Source: Patiriisocius marinistellae
GTDB taxonomy: Bacteria; Bacteroidota; Bacteroidia; Flavobacteriales; Flavobacteriaceae
DNA length: 64,000 bases
NCBI RefSeq assembly: GCF_009014635.1
Contig: NZ_BKCF01000004.1
Location: forward strand, 272,858-336,857
Direction: 5' to 3'
Shown here: positions 8,495-17,659 of the stretch, piece after piece
Position numbering within the stretch: the first letter of the stretch is position 1
Layout of the letters: every line of letters begins with the position of its first letter
The notes under the pieces: model-generated
Databases searched by the model: none
Told to the model about the DNA's origin: nothing
What the model saw: only the letters and a program-made list of their open reading frames with translations
Made by a program: the position numbers and the translations under genes

Positions 8495-10366
8495 GTGAAC
8501 TTCCTATCTGTAGAAAATATTGCAAAGTCTTATGGAGAACGTATTCTGTTTAAGGATATTTCCTTCGGAATTAATCAAGGACAAAAAATAGGTTTTGTTG
8601 CTAAAAACGGAACCGGAAAAACCTCACTTTTAAACATGCTCTCGGGCGATGATAATCCAGACGAAGGACGCATCGTTTACAGAAAGGATTTAAAAGTAGC
8701 TTTCCTCTCACAAGAACCCAATCTAGACCCAGATCGTACCATCGAAGAAACTATTTTTATAGGCGACAATCCTATTTTAAAAGTTATCGAAACGTATGAA
8801 AAAGCAATCCTCAACCCAGAGGATACTGAGGCTTACCAAAAAGCATTTGACGGCATGGACGCCCATAATGCATGGGATTTTGAAACACGCTATAAGCAAA
8901 TTCTTTCAAAACTAAAACTTGACAATCTTGACCAACTTATCAAGAATCTAAGCGGAGGACAGAAAAAAAGATTAGCCTTAGCCAAGGCTCTACTCACCCA
9001 ACCAGATTTATTGGTCATGGATGAACCCACCAACCACCTTGACCTCGAAATGATTGAGTGGCTGGAAGCGCTTTTTGCAAAAGAAAATTTCACACTTTTT
9101 ATGGTAACTCACGACCGTTACTTTTTAGAACGCGTATGTAATGAAATTGTTGAATTAGACGAAGGAAATCTGTATAGTTACAAAGGAAACTATAGTTACT
9201 ATCTTGAAAAAAGAGAGGCAAGAATAGAAACAGAAGCGACCGAAACTGGCAAAGCAAAACAACTCTACAAAAAAGAACTAGACTGGATGCGTCGCCAACC
9301 AAAAGCACGTACTACAAAAAGCAAGTCTCGCATTGATGACTTTAGCGATATCAAAGCTAGAGCACATAAACGTAGAAACGACCACGAAATGGAACTAGAA
9401 CTCAATATGGAGCGTATGGGAACAAAAGTCGTGGAGATTCATAAAATATCAAAAGCCTACGACGACAAAGAACTATTTACCAAATTTGAATACAATTTTA
9501 TTCGTGGAGAACGTGTTGGGATTATTGGTAAAAACGGAACTGGAAAATCAACATTTCTAAATATAATGACTGGTAAACTACAACCAGACGCAGGTAAAGT
9601 AGTAATAGGTGAAACCGTAAAATTTGGGTATTATACTCAAAAAGGAATCACAATAAAAGAAGGACAAAAGGTAATTGAAGTCATTAGAGAGTTTGGAGAT
9701 TACATTCCATTAAAAAAAGGGCGTCAAATTTCGGCACAACAGCTATTGGAGCGTTTTATGTTTGACCGCAAAAAACAATATGACTTTGTTGAAAAACTAA
9801 GTGGTGGTGAACGTAAACGATTATACCTGTGTACAGTTTTAATTCAAAATCCTAACTTTTTAATACTTGATGAGCCTACAAACGACCTAGACATTGTTAC
9901 CCTTAATGTACTGGAAAGCTTTTTACTTGACTTCCCTGGTTGCCTTATCGTAGTAAGTCACGACCGTTATTTTATGGATAAAATCGTGGACCACCTATTT
10001 GTATTTAAAGGTGCAGGACAAATTCAAGATTTCCCAGGAAATTATAGTGATTATAGAACATACGAAGACAGTAAAGTTATAGAGCAAAGAGGTGCAACCG
10101 CTGAGGCTACTACGGAAAAGAAAAATTGGAAAGAAGAAACTACCGGAGTAAAATTAAGTTATCAAGAACAAAAAGAATTGAGCCGTCTTGAAAAAGATAT
10201 TGCCAGAGAAGAGAAAAAAAGGGAAGAGTTACAAAATAAGTTTGCTACCGAAAATTGGGACGGAGACGAAATTGACAAGCAATCTATAAAACTTCAAGAA
10301 ATTATAGATAGTATCGACGAGAAAACCGAACGTTATTTTGAGTTAATGGAGAAACAAGAAAATTAA
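8495..10366 (+). CDS. ABC-F family ATPase (Uup/EttA-like)
   Basis: Soluble protein with two ABC ATPase domains and no membrane segments. Walker A motifs are GFVAKNGTGKTS and GIIGKNGTGKST; signatures are LSGGQKKRLALAKAL and LSGGERKRLYL; the Walker B/H-loop regions are LVMDEPTNHLDLEM and LILDEPTNDLD. The C-terminus carries a charged coiled coil (SRLEKDIAREEKKREELQ), as in Uup. ABC-F proteins act on ribosomes or, for Uup, on ribosome and DNA-related processes. I prefer the GTG at 8495 (MNFLSVENIAKSYGER), which fits the normal family N-terminus; an in-frame TTG at 8477 would add six residues. Monocistronic-looking and divergent from wza. Confidence 0.9.
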   Translation: MNFLSVENIAKSYGERILFKDISFGINQGQKIGFVAKNGTGKTSLLNMLSGDDNPDEGRIVYRKDLKVAFLSQEPNLDPDRTIEETIFIGDNPILKVIETYEKAILNPEDTEAYQKAFDGMDAHNAWDFETRYKQILSKLKLDNLDQLIKNLSGGQKKRLALAKALLTQPDLLVMDEPTNHLDLEMIEWLEALFAKENFTLFMVTHDRYFLERVCNEIVELDEGNLYSYKGNYSYYLEKREARIETEATETGKAKQLYKKELDWMRRQPKARTTKSKSRIDDFSDIKARAHKRRNDHEMELELNMERMGTKVVEIHKISKAYDDKELFTKFEYNFIRGERVGIIGKNGTGKSTFLNIMTGKLQPDAGKVVIGETVKFGYYTQKGITIKEGQKVIEVIREFGDYIPLKKGRQISAQQLLERFMFDRKKQYDFVEKLSGGERKRLYLCTVLIQNPNFLILDEPTNDLDIVTLNVLESFLLDFPGCLIVVSHDRYFMDKIVDHLFVFKGAGQIQDFPGNYSDYRTYEDSKVIEQRGATAEATTEKKNWKEETTGVKLSYQEQKELSRLEKDIAREEKKREELQNKFATENWDGDEIDKQSIKLQEIIDSIDEKTERYFELMEKQEN

Positions 10367-10431
10367 TCAATAAATTGCTAATGCCTGGTTGAGCACTTCG
10401 ACAAACTTAAAATTAACTGAATTCAAAATCT

Positions 10432-11211
10432 TTGTATTATCAAATAAAGTCATATCTCAAATTCCTTAAAAAATCCAGAAATCAACACGGGGTCCACTCC
10501 CCGTTTGTGTATAATTTTTTAACTAAGTGTGCTTACAAAAAAGTTGATAACGCTTCCGCGGAAATTTTAAACAAGTATAGACTAACGTTACTTAAAGACA
10601 CATCCTCTATTTCGATAAAAGATTTTGGCGCTGGCTCACGAGTATTTAATACAAATAACCGTAACATAAATGCCATTGCAAAAAACGCAGGAATTACTAA
10701 AAAGAGACAACGCCTGCTTTTAAAAATAACCAGCTACTTCCAATCTTCAAAAATTTTAGAACTAGGCACTTCTTTAGGATTAGCAACAGCAGCACTATCA
10801 AAAGGCAACCCAAATGCACTAATCAAAACAGTCGAAGGTTGTCCTGCTACAGCTTTGGTTGCAGAGAAATATTTTAAACAATTTAGCTTTAATAATATTG
10901 ATTTAATCAACGCGAGGTTTGAAGATTTCTTTATTTCCGAAGCGTTTAAAAACAATAACTTTGACTTAGTTTATGTTGATGGAAATCACAACAAAGAACA
11001 CACGCTAGATTATTTTGAGAAGCTACTTCCACATGTTCATAATGATAGCGTTATAATTTTTGACGATATTTACTGGAGCAAATCCATGACACAAGCTTGG
11101 CAGCAAATTATTACACATCCACAAATTACCGTTAGCATTGATAGTTTTTATTGGGGGTTGGTTTTTTTTAGAAAAGAACAAAATAAAGAACATTTTACAT
11201 TACGATTGTAA
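10432..11211 (+). CDS. Class I SAM-dependent methyltransferase
   Basis: 259 residues. The Rossmann-type SAM-binding region is KILELGTSLGLATAAL (motif I, near residue 105), followed by the O-methyltransferase-like acidic motif DLVYVDGNHNKEHTLDYF and FDDIYWSKSM. The N-terminus NQHGVHSPFVYNF is a strongly flavobacterial signature and supports the TTG start at 10432, as there is no suitable ATG before it. Substrate unknown. It lies 65 bases after the ABC-F gene and 58 bases before a LolD-like ATPase, possibly in one transcription unit. Confidence 0.82.
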   Translation: MYYQIKSYLKFLKKSRNQHGVHSPFVYNFLTKCAYKKVDNASAEILNKYRLTLLKDTSSISIKDFGAGSRVFNTNNRNINAIAKNAGITKKRQRLLLKITSYFQSSKILELGTSLGLATAALSKGNPNALIKTVEGCPATALVAEKYFKQFSFNNIDLINARFEDFFISEAFKNNNFDLVYVDGNHNKEHTLDYFEKLLPHVHNDSVIIFDDIYWSKSMTQAWQQIITHPQITVSIDSFYWGLVFFRKEQNKEHFTLRL

Positions 11212-11269
11212 CATTCTTTGACAAGGAGAGTCAAACAACAGTTAGCAAATAAACATTGTACTAAAAATT

Positions 11270-11956
11270 ATGAGCTTAGTAATTAATATTAACGGTATTC
11301 GCAGAGATTTTCCATTGGGACAAGAAATTGTCAAAGTATTAAAAGGTATTGACCTTGAAATTGAAACTGGTGAATACGTTGCCTTAATGGGACCTTCTGG
11401 TTCTGGTAAATCTACGTTGATGAATTTACTAGGGTGTCTAGACACACCTACCGCAGGGTCATATTTTCTTAACGGTCAAGATGTAAGCAACATGACACAA
11501 GATGAGCTTGCCGAAATTAGAAACAAAGAAATAGGCTTTGTATTTCAAACTTTCAACTTGCTCCCAAGAACTACCGCATTAGACAATGTTGCATTACCTA
11601 TGGTATATGCAGGAGCTTCAAAAGCCGAACGTACAAAAAGAGCAGAAGAAGTATTAACAGATGTTGGACTTGCAGATCGTATGGACCATCGCCCTAACCA
11701 ACTTTCTGGAGGGCAGCGGCAACGTGTAGCTGTAGGAAGAGCGTTAGTAAACAAACCTTCTATTATACTCGCTGATGAGCCTACAGGAAATCTAGACTCA
11801 AAAACTAGTGTTGAAATAATGGCGCTTTTTGACGAAATCCACGCACAAGGAAACACCGTAATTCTAGTAACTCATGAAGAAGACATCGCAGCACATGCTC
11901 ACAGAGTTATTAGACTAAGAGATGGACTTGTAGAGAGCGACATACGCAACAGGTAG
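11270..11956 (+). CDS. ABC transporter ATP-binding protein (LolD/MacB-like)
   Basis: 228-residue ATPase with Walker [12 protein letters not shown]-loop [18 protein letters not shown], signature [15 protein letters not shown] and Walker [17 protein letters not shown]. This is the LolD/MacB/FtsE clade, which powers extraction or efflux by FtsX-like permeases without transporting through the membrane. No permease is encoded next to it, so its partner is elsewhere on the chromosome; in Bacteroidota such orphan ATPases often serve MacB-type permeases. Function in lipoprotein sorting versus efflux cannot be decided here. Confidence 0.88.
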   Translation: MSLVININGIRRDFPLGQEIVKVLKGIDLEIETGEYVALMGPSGSGKSTLMNLLGCLDTPTAGSYFLNGQDVSNMTQDELAEIRNKEIGFVFQTFNLLPRTTALDNVALPMVYAGASKAERTKRAEEVLTDVGLADRMDHRPNQLSGGQRQRVAVGRALVNKPSIILADEPTGNLDSKTSVEIMALFDEIHAQGNTVILVTHEEDIAAHAHRVIRLRDGLVESDIRNR

Positions 11957-12119
11957 TCAGCAGTTAAAAATATAGTTCATAATTTTATTCTTTTACCTTT
12001 CTTCTTTTAATAAGCAAAGCAAACCGCGTTTCTTTACTCAAAGCAACAATCCGTTTCCTATTCTCTATTTTCTACTTTCAGTTCTTGCAATTCTTCGCTG
12101 ACCTAACTATCTTCGAGTT

Positions 12120-12290
12120 ATGGAATATTTTGACGGCATTCACCCAGCAATTTTAATTTTAGGCGGTATGGCTTTGCTTGCTGGCCTCTATTTTTGGAAT
12201 AAAAAAAATACACAAACTAATAGTGACCGCAGAAAGCGTAGTTTTAAAGAGCGCTATAATGAGAGAAAGAGAGAAAATGAAAAAAGGTGA
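12120..12290 (+). CDS. Small single-span membrane protein, 56 residues
   Basis: An ATG frame of 57 codons (with TGA) between the LolD-like ATPase and the cobalamin adenosyltransferase. The product begins MEYFDGIHPAILILGGM, has one membrane segment (about residues 8-27, ILILGGMALLAGLYFW) and a strongly basic, charged cytoplasmic tail (RRKRSFKERYNERKRENEKR). The sharp split between a hydrophobic helix and a charged tail, and the initiation at a clean ATG, make it look real. I do not recognise a named family. It lies 100 bases upstream of the adenosyltransferase gene. Confidence 0.6.
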   Translation: MEYFDGIHPAILILGGMALLAGLYFWNKKNTQTNSDRRKRSFKERYNERKRENEKR

Positions 12291-12390
12291 GTATAATTAT
12301 AGCATTACTCATTGGAAACTTATTTGTTCTTCGACAAAACAATAACATTAAAAAATAAGCTTGCTACGTATTTAAAAGAAGATAACTGAA

Positions 12391-12963
12391 ATGAAAGTAT
12401 ATACAAAAACAGGAGATAAAGGAACAACGGCACTCTTTGGCGGAACAAGAGTTCCTAAGCATCACATTCGTATTGAGAGTTACGGGACGGTGGACGAGTT
12501 AAACTCATTTATCGGCTTGATTCGGGATCAAGAGATTGATCCTCGCTCAAAAGAAATTTTAATTCACATTCAAAACAAACTTTTTACTGTGGGTGCTATT
12601 TTAGCAACACCTCCTGAGAAAGAAACACTTAAAAATGGAAAGGATAGGTTGAATATTTCTAAAATTTCAGAAGAAGAAATTGAGCTTTTAGAAAAAGAAA
12701 TGGATGTAATGAATGAGCACCTTCCCCCTATGACCCATTTTGTGTTGCCTGGTGGACATCCCACGGTGTCACATTGTCACGTAGCGCGTTGTGTATGTCG
12801 TCGTGCTGAGCGTCTTGCTACCCATTTAAATGAGTTAGAAACGATAGACCAGCGTGTAATTATGTACCTCAACCGTCTAAGCGACTATCTCTTTGTATTG
12901 GCACGAAAATTGTCCAAAGATTTGCAAGCTGAAGAGGTCAAGTGGGTGCCAGAAAAGTATTAA
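12391..12963 (+). CDS. Cob(I)alamin adenosyltransferase, PduO type
   Basis: 190-residue ATP:corrinoid adenosyltransferase that makes adenosylcobalamin from cob(I)alamin and ATP. The N-terminal ATP-binding motif is YTKTGDKGTTALFGG, followed by YGTVDELNSFIGL, and the C-terminal helices carry the RCVCRRAERL and LNRLSDYLFVLAR signatures of the PduO family. Active as a trimer in known homologues. The cofactor serves methylmalonyl-CoA mutase, and the mutase chaperone MeaB is encoded 9 kb away in this window. ATG start chosen at the conserved MKVYTKTGDKG. Confidence 0.93.
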   Translation: MKVYTKTGDKGTTALFGGTRVPKHHIRIESYGTVDELNSFIGLIRDQEIDPRSKEILIHIQNKLFTVGAILATPPEKETLKNGKDRLNISKISEEEIELLEKEMDVMNEHLPPMTHFVLPGGHPTVSHCHVARCVCRRAERLATHLNELETIDQRVIMYLNRLSDYLFVLARKLSKDLQAEEVKWVPEKY

Positions 12964-13138
12964 AAAGTATCTTAGCAAATAATTAAATAGCATAGCCGAA
13001 ATATATAACACCCAGTTAAAAGGTGTTTATTTGAAACTATTTAGTGATTGTTAACAAAAAAATAACAGATGTAACCCGTTAATTTTTAGAAGCTTAAAAA
13101 CGCTCTTGTAAATATTGCAGAAATAATGAGTGAATTGC

Positions 13139-13168
13139 TTGACAATGTCAGCTAAAAAATTATTTTTG
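13139..13168 (+). promoter_or_regulatory. Bacteroidota-type promoter for the DUF2795 gene
   Basis: A TTG (-33, 13139-13141) is followed after 19 bases by TATTTTTG (13161-13168), which matches TAnnTTTG. It lies 24 bases before the ATG at 13193. Because the promoter falls inside the longer possible reading frame (from 13130), it supports the shorter start for that gene. Confidence 0.6.
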
Positions 13169-13192
13169 CAGAAAATTAAAAACATATATAAT

Positions 13193-13414
13193 ATGTACTG
13201 GACTTTAGAATTAGCATCTTATTTAAGTGATGCACCTTGGCCGGCAACAAAAGATGAGTTGATTGACTACGCGATTAGAACTGGCGCACCGCTAGAAGTA
13301 GTAGAAAATCTACAAGCAATTGAGGACGAAGGAGATTCGTATGACTCAATCGAAGAAATCTGGCCGGACTATCCCACAGATGATGATTATTTGTGGAACG
13401 AAGACGAATATTAA
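13193..13414 (+). CDS. DUF2795 protein, 73 residues
   Basis: Small acidic protein with the DUF2795 signature MYWTLELASYLSDAPWPATK, which recurs almost unchanged in flavobacteria. After a helical segment (DELIDYAIRTGAPLEVVENL) the C-terminus is strongly acidic (PDYPTDDDYLWNEDEY). I chose ATG 13193 rather than an in-frame ATG at 13130: the 21 residues before it are basic and unlike the family, and a consensus promoter sits there. Function unknown; the small size, acidity and usual high expression suggest a soluble cytoplasmic adaptor. Followed by a hairpin terminator. Confidence 0.85.
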   Translation: MYWTLELASYLSDAPWPATKDELIDYAIRTGAPLEVVENLQAIEDEGDSYDSIEEIWPDYPTDDDYLWNEDEY

Positions 13415-13463
13415 TTACCGATGTTCATAGTAACCTCGCAACAATATAAAGTTATCAAATAAT

Positions 13464-13491
13464 AAAAGTCTCTGTATTTGCAGGGACTTTT
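13464..13491 (+). terminator. Intrinsic terminator after the DUF2795 gene
   Basis: AAAAGTCTCTG (13464-13474), a six-base loop and CAGGGACTTTT (13481-13491) form an 11-pair stem with one G-U pair, ending in a T-run. Confidence 0.75.
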
Positions 13492-13664
13492 ATTGTTTAT
13501 TACCAAAAAAATATGATTGAATTTTTGGCTTATAAATATATCTATACTATTATATTTTAGTTGAAAAATCTTGCCATTACTAATTAAAAAATTTTTCCGC
13601 TTAGAGGGAAATCACACTAAAATTGCTGTTTATTTACAATTGAGACAGCAGTAAGTTATTAATA

Positions 13665-14033
13665 ATGAGAAACGCATCTACTTGCACATTATTCTTTTTA
13701 TTAACCTTCATTTCTACAATGGAGGCAAAAAACTATGAATTACTTTCAGATTCAAAAAACAACAAATACCACCAAACATACGTAGTTGATGATGAAAAAG
13801 GTGAATGGAAAAAAATTGATTTTGATAGTTCCAGACTATCAGAAAATAAAATTACAAAACCTGAACTTTTAAAATATGAGCAAGAGTTTAAAAAAATGAA
13901 GCAATACCAAGAAAAATTAATTGCTCTTGGATATAATTTGAAAGTAACTGGTACTGCTGATGATGAGACCATAAAGTCATACCACAAACACGTATCGCTT
14001 ACCGAAATCAGCCCTAAAAAAAAAGTAAAATGA
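13665..14033 (+). CDS. Secreted protein with a short peptidoglycan-binding-like motif
   Basis: 122 residues beginning with a signal peptide (CTLFFLLTFISTMEAK, likely cleaved near residue 21). The mature part is lysine- and glutamate-rich. Near the C-terminus KLIALGYNLKVTGTADDETI resembles the central helix-turn of PG_binding_1 domains (LGY, G, then D-x-x-T). The full three-helix domain is not complete, so the binding role is only a suggestion. It lies alone between the DUF2795 gene and secA, with no obvious partner. Exported by Sec to the periplasm or outer membrane. Confidence 0.55.
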   Translation: MRNASTCTLFFLLTFISTMEAKNYELLSDSKNNKYHQTYVVDDEKGEWKKIDFDSSRLSENKITKPELLKYEQEFKKMKQYQEKLIALGYNLKVTGTADDETIKSYHKHVSLTEISPKKKVK

Positions 14034-14173
14034 TTATTCTTTAATCATTACTACACCTACCACACTTCTTAACGTGGTAAAAGAAAACAAATAAATTAGT
14101 GCTTTAATACTAAACAATTTTAGCACTGTATATAATAATATCGCACTGTTCAAGAGCGCAATCAAAAAAAAAA

Positions 14174-17100
14174 ATGGGATTTTTAGATAATGTATTAAAG
14201 GTATTTGTAGGAGACAAGTCCAAAAAAGATATTGGCGATATCCAGCCATTAGTAAACGAAGTAAAAAAACACGAAGCGTCACTTGAAAAATTATCACTTG
14301 ATGAATTACGTGCTAAAAGTGATGCTTTTAGAGCTTTGATTAAAGAAGATCAAAAAGTAATTCAAGATAAAATTGATAGTTTACAAAAAGATGCAGATGT
14401 TGAAGAGGATATCGATAAGAAAGAGGATATCTATAATCAAATAGATAAGTTAAAAGATGAGCGTTATGAAGTAGAAAAAGAAACTCTACTTAAAATTCTT
14501 CCTGAAGCTTTTGCCGTTGTAAAAGAAACAGCAAAGCGATTTAAGGATAATGAAAATCTAGTAGTTACAGCATCTGCTTATGACCGTGAACTTTCTGGAG
14601 AGAAAGATTATGTTACACTAGACGGTGATGAAGCAACTTGGAAAAACTCATGGGATGCTGCAGGAAAAGAAATTACCTGGGATATGGTACATTATGATGT
14701 ACAACTTATAGGTGGTGTTGCACTACATGAAGGTAAAGTAGCAGAGATGCAAACAGGTGAAGGTAAAACACTAGTAGCTACATTACCAGTATACTTAAAT
14801 GCACTTGCTGGTAATGGAGTACACCTAGTAACTGTAAACGATTATTTAGCAAAACGTGATAGTGCATGGATGGCTCCTATTTTCCAGTTTCATGGTATGA
14901 GCGTTGACTGTATTGATTACCATCAACCTAACAGTCCTGCGCGTAGAAAAGCATATAACGCAGATATAACTTACGGAACAAATAATGAATTTGGATTCGA
15001 CTACTTACGTGATAATATGGCACATAAACCAGAAGATTTAGTGCAGCGTCCACATCATTACGCTATTGTCGATGAGGTAGATAGTGTATTAATTGATGAT
15101 GCACGTACACCATTGATTATATCTGGACAAGTACCTAATGGAGACCGTCATGAATTTAATGAATTAAAGCCTAAAATTGCAGATATCGTTGCTGTTCAGC
15201 AAAAATATTTAACAGGTGTTTTAGCCGAAGCTAAGAAATTGATCAAAGAAGGAGATACCAAAGAAGGAGGTTTTCAATTGCTTAGAGTATACAGAGGTAT
15301 GCCTAAAAATAAAGCCTTGATTAAATTTTTATCTGAAGAAGGCGTAAAGCAAATTCTACAGAAAACCGAAAATACATACATGGCAGACAACAACCGCGAA
15401 ATGCCAAAGGTAGATGCGGAGCTGTATTATGTAATTGAAGAAAAAAACAATCAGATTGAATTATCTGATAAAGGTGTTGATTACCTTTCTGGAGAAGACA
15501 ATCCAGATTTCTTTGTAATGCCAGAGATAGGAACAGAAATTTCAAAAATTGAAGCAAAACAACTTTCTAAAGAAGATGAAGCTGCTGCAAAAGAAGATTT
15601 GTTTAGAGACTTTGGAGTCAAGAGTGAACGTATTCACACCTTAAATCAATTATTAAAAGCATATTCTTTATTCGTAAAAGACACTCAATATGTTGTGATG
15701 GACAATAAAGTAATGATTGTCGATGAACAAACGGGACGTATCATGGATGGTCGCCGTTATAGTGATGGTTTACATCAAGCAATTGAGGCTAAAGAAAATG
15801 TGAAAATTGAAGCTTTAACTCAAACTTTTGCGACAGTTACTTTACAAAATTATTTTAGAATGTACCGCAAATTAAGTGGTATGACTGGTACTGCAGTTAC
15901 TGAGGCTGGAGAACTTTGGGAAATCTACAAACTTGATGTTGTTGAGATTCCAACAAACAGACCAATTGCACGTCATGACAAAGAAGATAAAATTTACAAA
16001 ACGAAACGAGAAAAATACAATGCAGTAATTGATGAAGTTACAGAATTGTCTAAAGCAGGACGCCCTGTATTAATTGGTACAACATCTGTTGAAATTTCAG
16101 AGCTGTTAAGTAGAATGTTAGGCATGCGAGGTATTGAACACAATACTCTTAATGCAAAAATGCACAAACGCGAAGCAGATATTGTTGCCGAAGCGGGTAA
16201 CCCCGGTGTTGTTACAATTGCAACAAATATGGCAGGTCGTGGTACCGATATTAAATTAAGTGATGCTGTAAAAAAAGCAGGGGGTCTTGCTATTATTGGT
16301 ACAGAACGTCATGATTCTCGTCGTGTTGACAGACAATTGCGTGGTCGTGCAGGTCGTCAAGGAGATCCAGGAAGCTCACAGTTTTATGTATCGTTAGAAG
16401 ATAACTTGATGCGCCTTTTTGGTAGTGAGCGTATTGCCAAAATGATGGATAGAATGGGATTAAAAGAAGGTGAGGTAATTCAACATTCTATGATATCAAA
16501 ATCAATTGAACGAGCTCAGAAAAAGGTTGAGGAGAATAACTTTGGAGTTCGTAAACGTCTTTTAGAGTATGATGACGTAATGAATGCCCAACGTGAGGTT
16601 GTTTACAAGCGTCGTTATAATGCATTGTTTGGAGAACGATTACGTGTTGATATTGCAAACATGATTTATGACACTGCCGAAGTAATCGGAGAAGGAAACA
16701 AATTAGCGCAAGATTACAAAAATTTTGAGTTTGAATTAATACGCTATTTCTCTATGAGCTCACCAATTGAGCAAAAAGAGTTTGAAAAATTAGGTGTTCA
16801 AGAAATTGCTGGTAAATCTTACAAGGCAGCATATAAGCATTATCAAGAAAAAATGGCTCGTAATGCAGAAATGGCGTTTCCGGTTATCTCTAATGTTTAT
16901 GAAAATCACAAAGATCAATACAAACGTATTTTAGTACCATTTACAGATGGAGTAAAAACTTTAAACGTTGCCACAGATCTTGAAAAAGCTTACGAAACTC
17001 AAGGTACTGAGCTTGTAAAAGATTTTGAGAAAAATATTTCGTTAGCAATTATAGATGATGCTTGGAAAACACATTTACGTAAAATGGATGAGTTAAAGCA

Positions 17101-17536
17101 ATCTGTTCAATTAGCTGTTCACGAACAAAAAGATCCACTGCTTATATATAAGTTTGAGGCTTTTGAATTGTTCAAAGGTATGATTGAAAAAGTAAATAAA
17201 GATGTACTATCATTCTTATTCAAAGGAGAACTTCCGCAGGAAAACCAACAACAAATTCAAGAAGCGCGTGAAGTAAAATCTAAAGAAAAACTAAACGAAC
17301 AGAAAGACGAAATCCAAAACATGGATGAACGCGCTGCAGAGTCAAGAGCCGCTGGTCAAACTCAACCGCAACGCCAAGCAGTTACCGAAACTATAACACG
17401 TGAGATGCCTAAAATAGGTCGTAATGACAAGGTTACCATCAAGCATGTTATGAGTGGCGAAAGTAAAGAAGTGAAATACAAACAAGCCATTCCTTTAATT
17501 ACAAAAGGAGAATGGGTATTGATAAATCAAAACTAA
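14174..17536 (+). CDS. secA: Preprotein translocase ATPase SecA
   Basis: 1120-residue motor of the Sec pathway, which pushes preproteins through SecYEG. Walker A is MQTGEGKTLVATL (about residues 192-204), the DEAD-like box is VDEVDSVLIDDARTPLIISG, and the second helicase half shows TNMAGRGTDIKLSD and the RQLRGRAGRQGDPGSSQFY arginine-finger region. It is about 220 residues longer than the E. coli protein, partly through an insertion around residues 340-470 seen in Bacteroidota SecA. The C-terminus ends in KGEWVLINQN and lacks the CxCxSGx8CH zinc motif used for SecB binding. Ends before a strong terminator. Confidence 0.97.
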   Translation: MGFLDNVLKVFVGDKSKKDIGDIQPLVNEVKKHEASLEKLSLDELRAKSDAFRALIKEDQKVIQDKIDSLQKDADVEEDIDKKEDIYNQIDKLKDERYEVEKETLLKILPEAFAVVKETAKRFKDNENLVVTASAYDRELSGEKDYVTLDGDEATWKNSWDAAGKEITWDMVHYDVQLIGGVALHEGKVAEMQTGEGKTLVATLPVYLNALAGNGVHLVTVNDYLAKRDSAWMAPIFQFHGMSVDCIDYHQPNSPARRKAYNADITYGTNNEFGFDYLRDNMAHKPEDLVQRPHHYAIVDEVDSVLIDDARTPLIISGQVPNGDRHEFNELKPKIADIVAVQQKYLTGVLAEAKKLIKEGDTKEGGFQLLRVYRGMPKNKALIKFLSEEGVKQILQKTENTYMADNNREMPKVDAELYYVIEEKNNQIELSDKGVDYLSGEDNPDFFVMPEIGTEISKIEAKQLSKEDEAAAKEDLFRDFGVKSERIHTLNQLLKAYSLFVKDTQYVVMDNKVMIVDEQTGRIMDGRRYSDGLHQAIEAKENVKIEALTQTFATVTLQNYFRMYRKLSGMTGTAVTEAGELWEIYKLDVVEIPTNRPIARHDKEDKIYKTKREKYNAVIDEVTELSKAGRPVLIGTTSVEISELLSRMLGMRGIEHNTLNAKMHKREADIVAEAGNPGVVTIATNMAGRGTDIKLSDAVKKAGGLAIIGTERHDSRRVDRQLRGRAGRQGDPGSSQFYVSLEDNLMRLFGSERIAKMMDRMGLKEGEVIQHSMISKSIERAQKKVEENNFGVRKRLLEYDDVMNAQREVVYKRRYNALFGERLRVDIANMIYDTAEVIGEGNKLAQDYKNFEFELIRYFSMSSPIEQKEFEKLGVQEIAGKSYKAAYKHYQEKMARNAEMAFPVISNVYENHKDQYKRILVPFTDGVKTLNVATDLEKAYETQGTELVKDFEKNISLAIIDDAWKTHLRKMDELKQSVQLAVHEQKDPLLIYKFEAFELFKGMIEKVNKDVLSFLFKGELPQENQQQIQEAREVKSKEKLNEQKDEIQNMDERAAESRAAGQTQPQRQAVTETITREMPKIGRNDKVTIKHVMSGESKEVKYKQAIPLITKGEWVLINQN

Positions 17537-17556
17537 AAAAAATAATTTTAAAAATC

Positions 17557-17592
17557 AAAATCCCAAAGTCTACTGGCTTTGGGATTTTATTT
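17557..17592 (+). terminator. Intrinsic terminator after secA
   Basis: AAAATCCCAAAG (17557-17568) pairs with CTTTGGGATTTT (17577-17588) around an eight-base loop and is followed by a T-rich tail, 21 bases after the secA stop. Confidence 0.85.
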
Positions 17593-17659
17593 GTTATTAA
17601 ATATTTAAAGAAAAAAACTCATATTTATTTATCTTCGGAAATATTAAACAACCACTACA

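Noticed and set aside
10380..10410. Short sequence GAGCACTTCGACAAACTT between ABC-F and methyltransferase genes as an intergenic repeat
   Set aside because: Only one weak similar sequence (near 23365) was found; not enough for a repeat family.
14029..14049. Hairpin AATGATTA-TAATCATT at the end of the secreted protein gene as terminator
   Set aside because: Only A-T pairs apart from two, overlaps the stop codon, and no T-run follows.
14034..14297. Hydrophobic 87-residue open frame on the minus strand over the secA start
   Set aside because: Overlaps the 5' end and upstream region of secA, has no promoter or family resemblance and a Leu/Phe-rich look typical of antisense frames in AT-rich genes.
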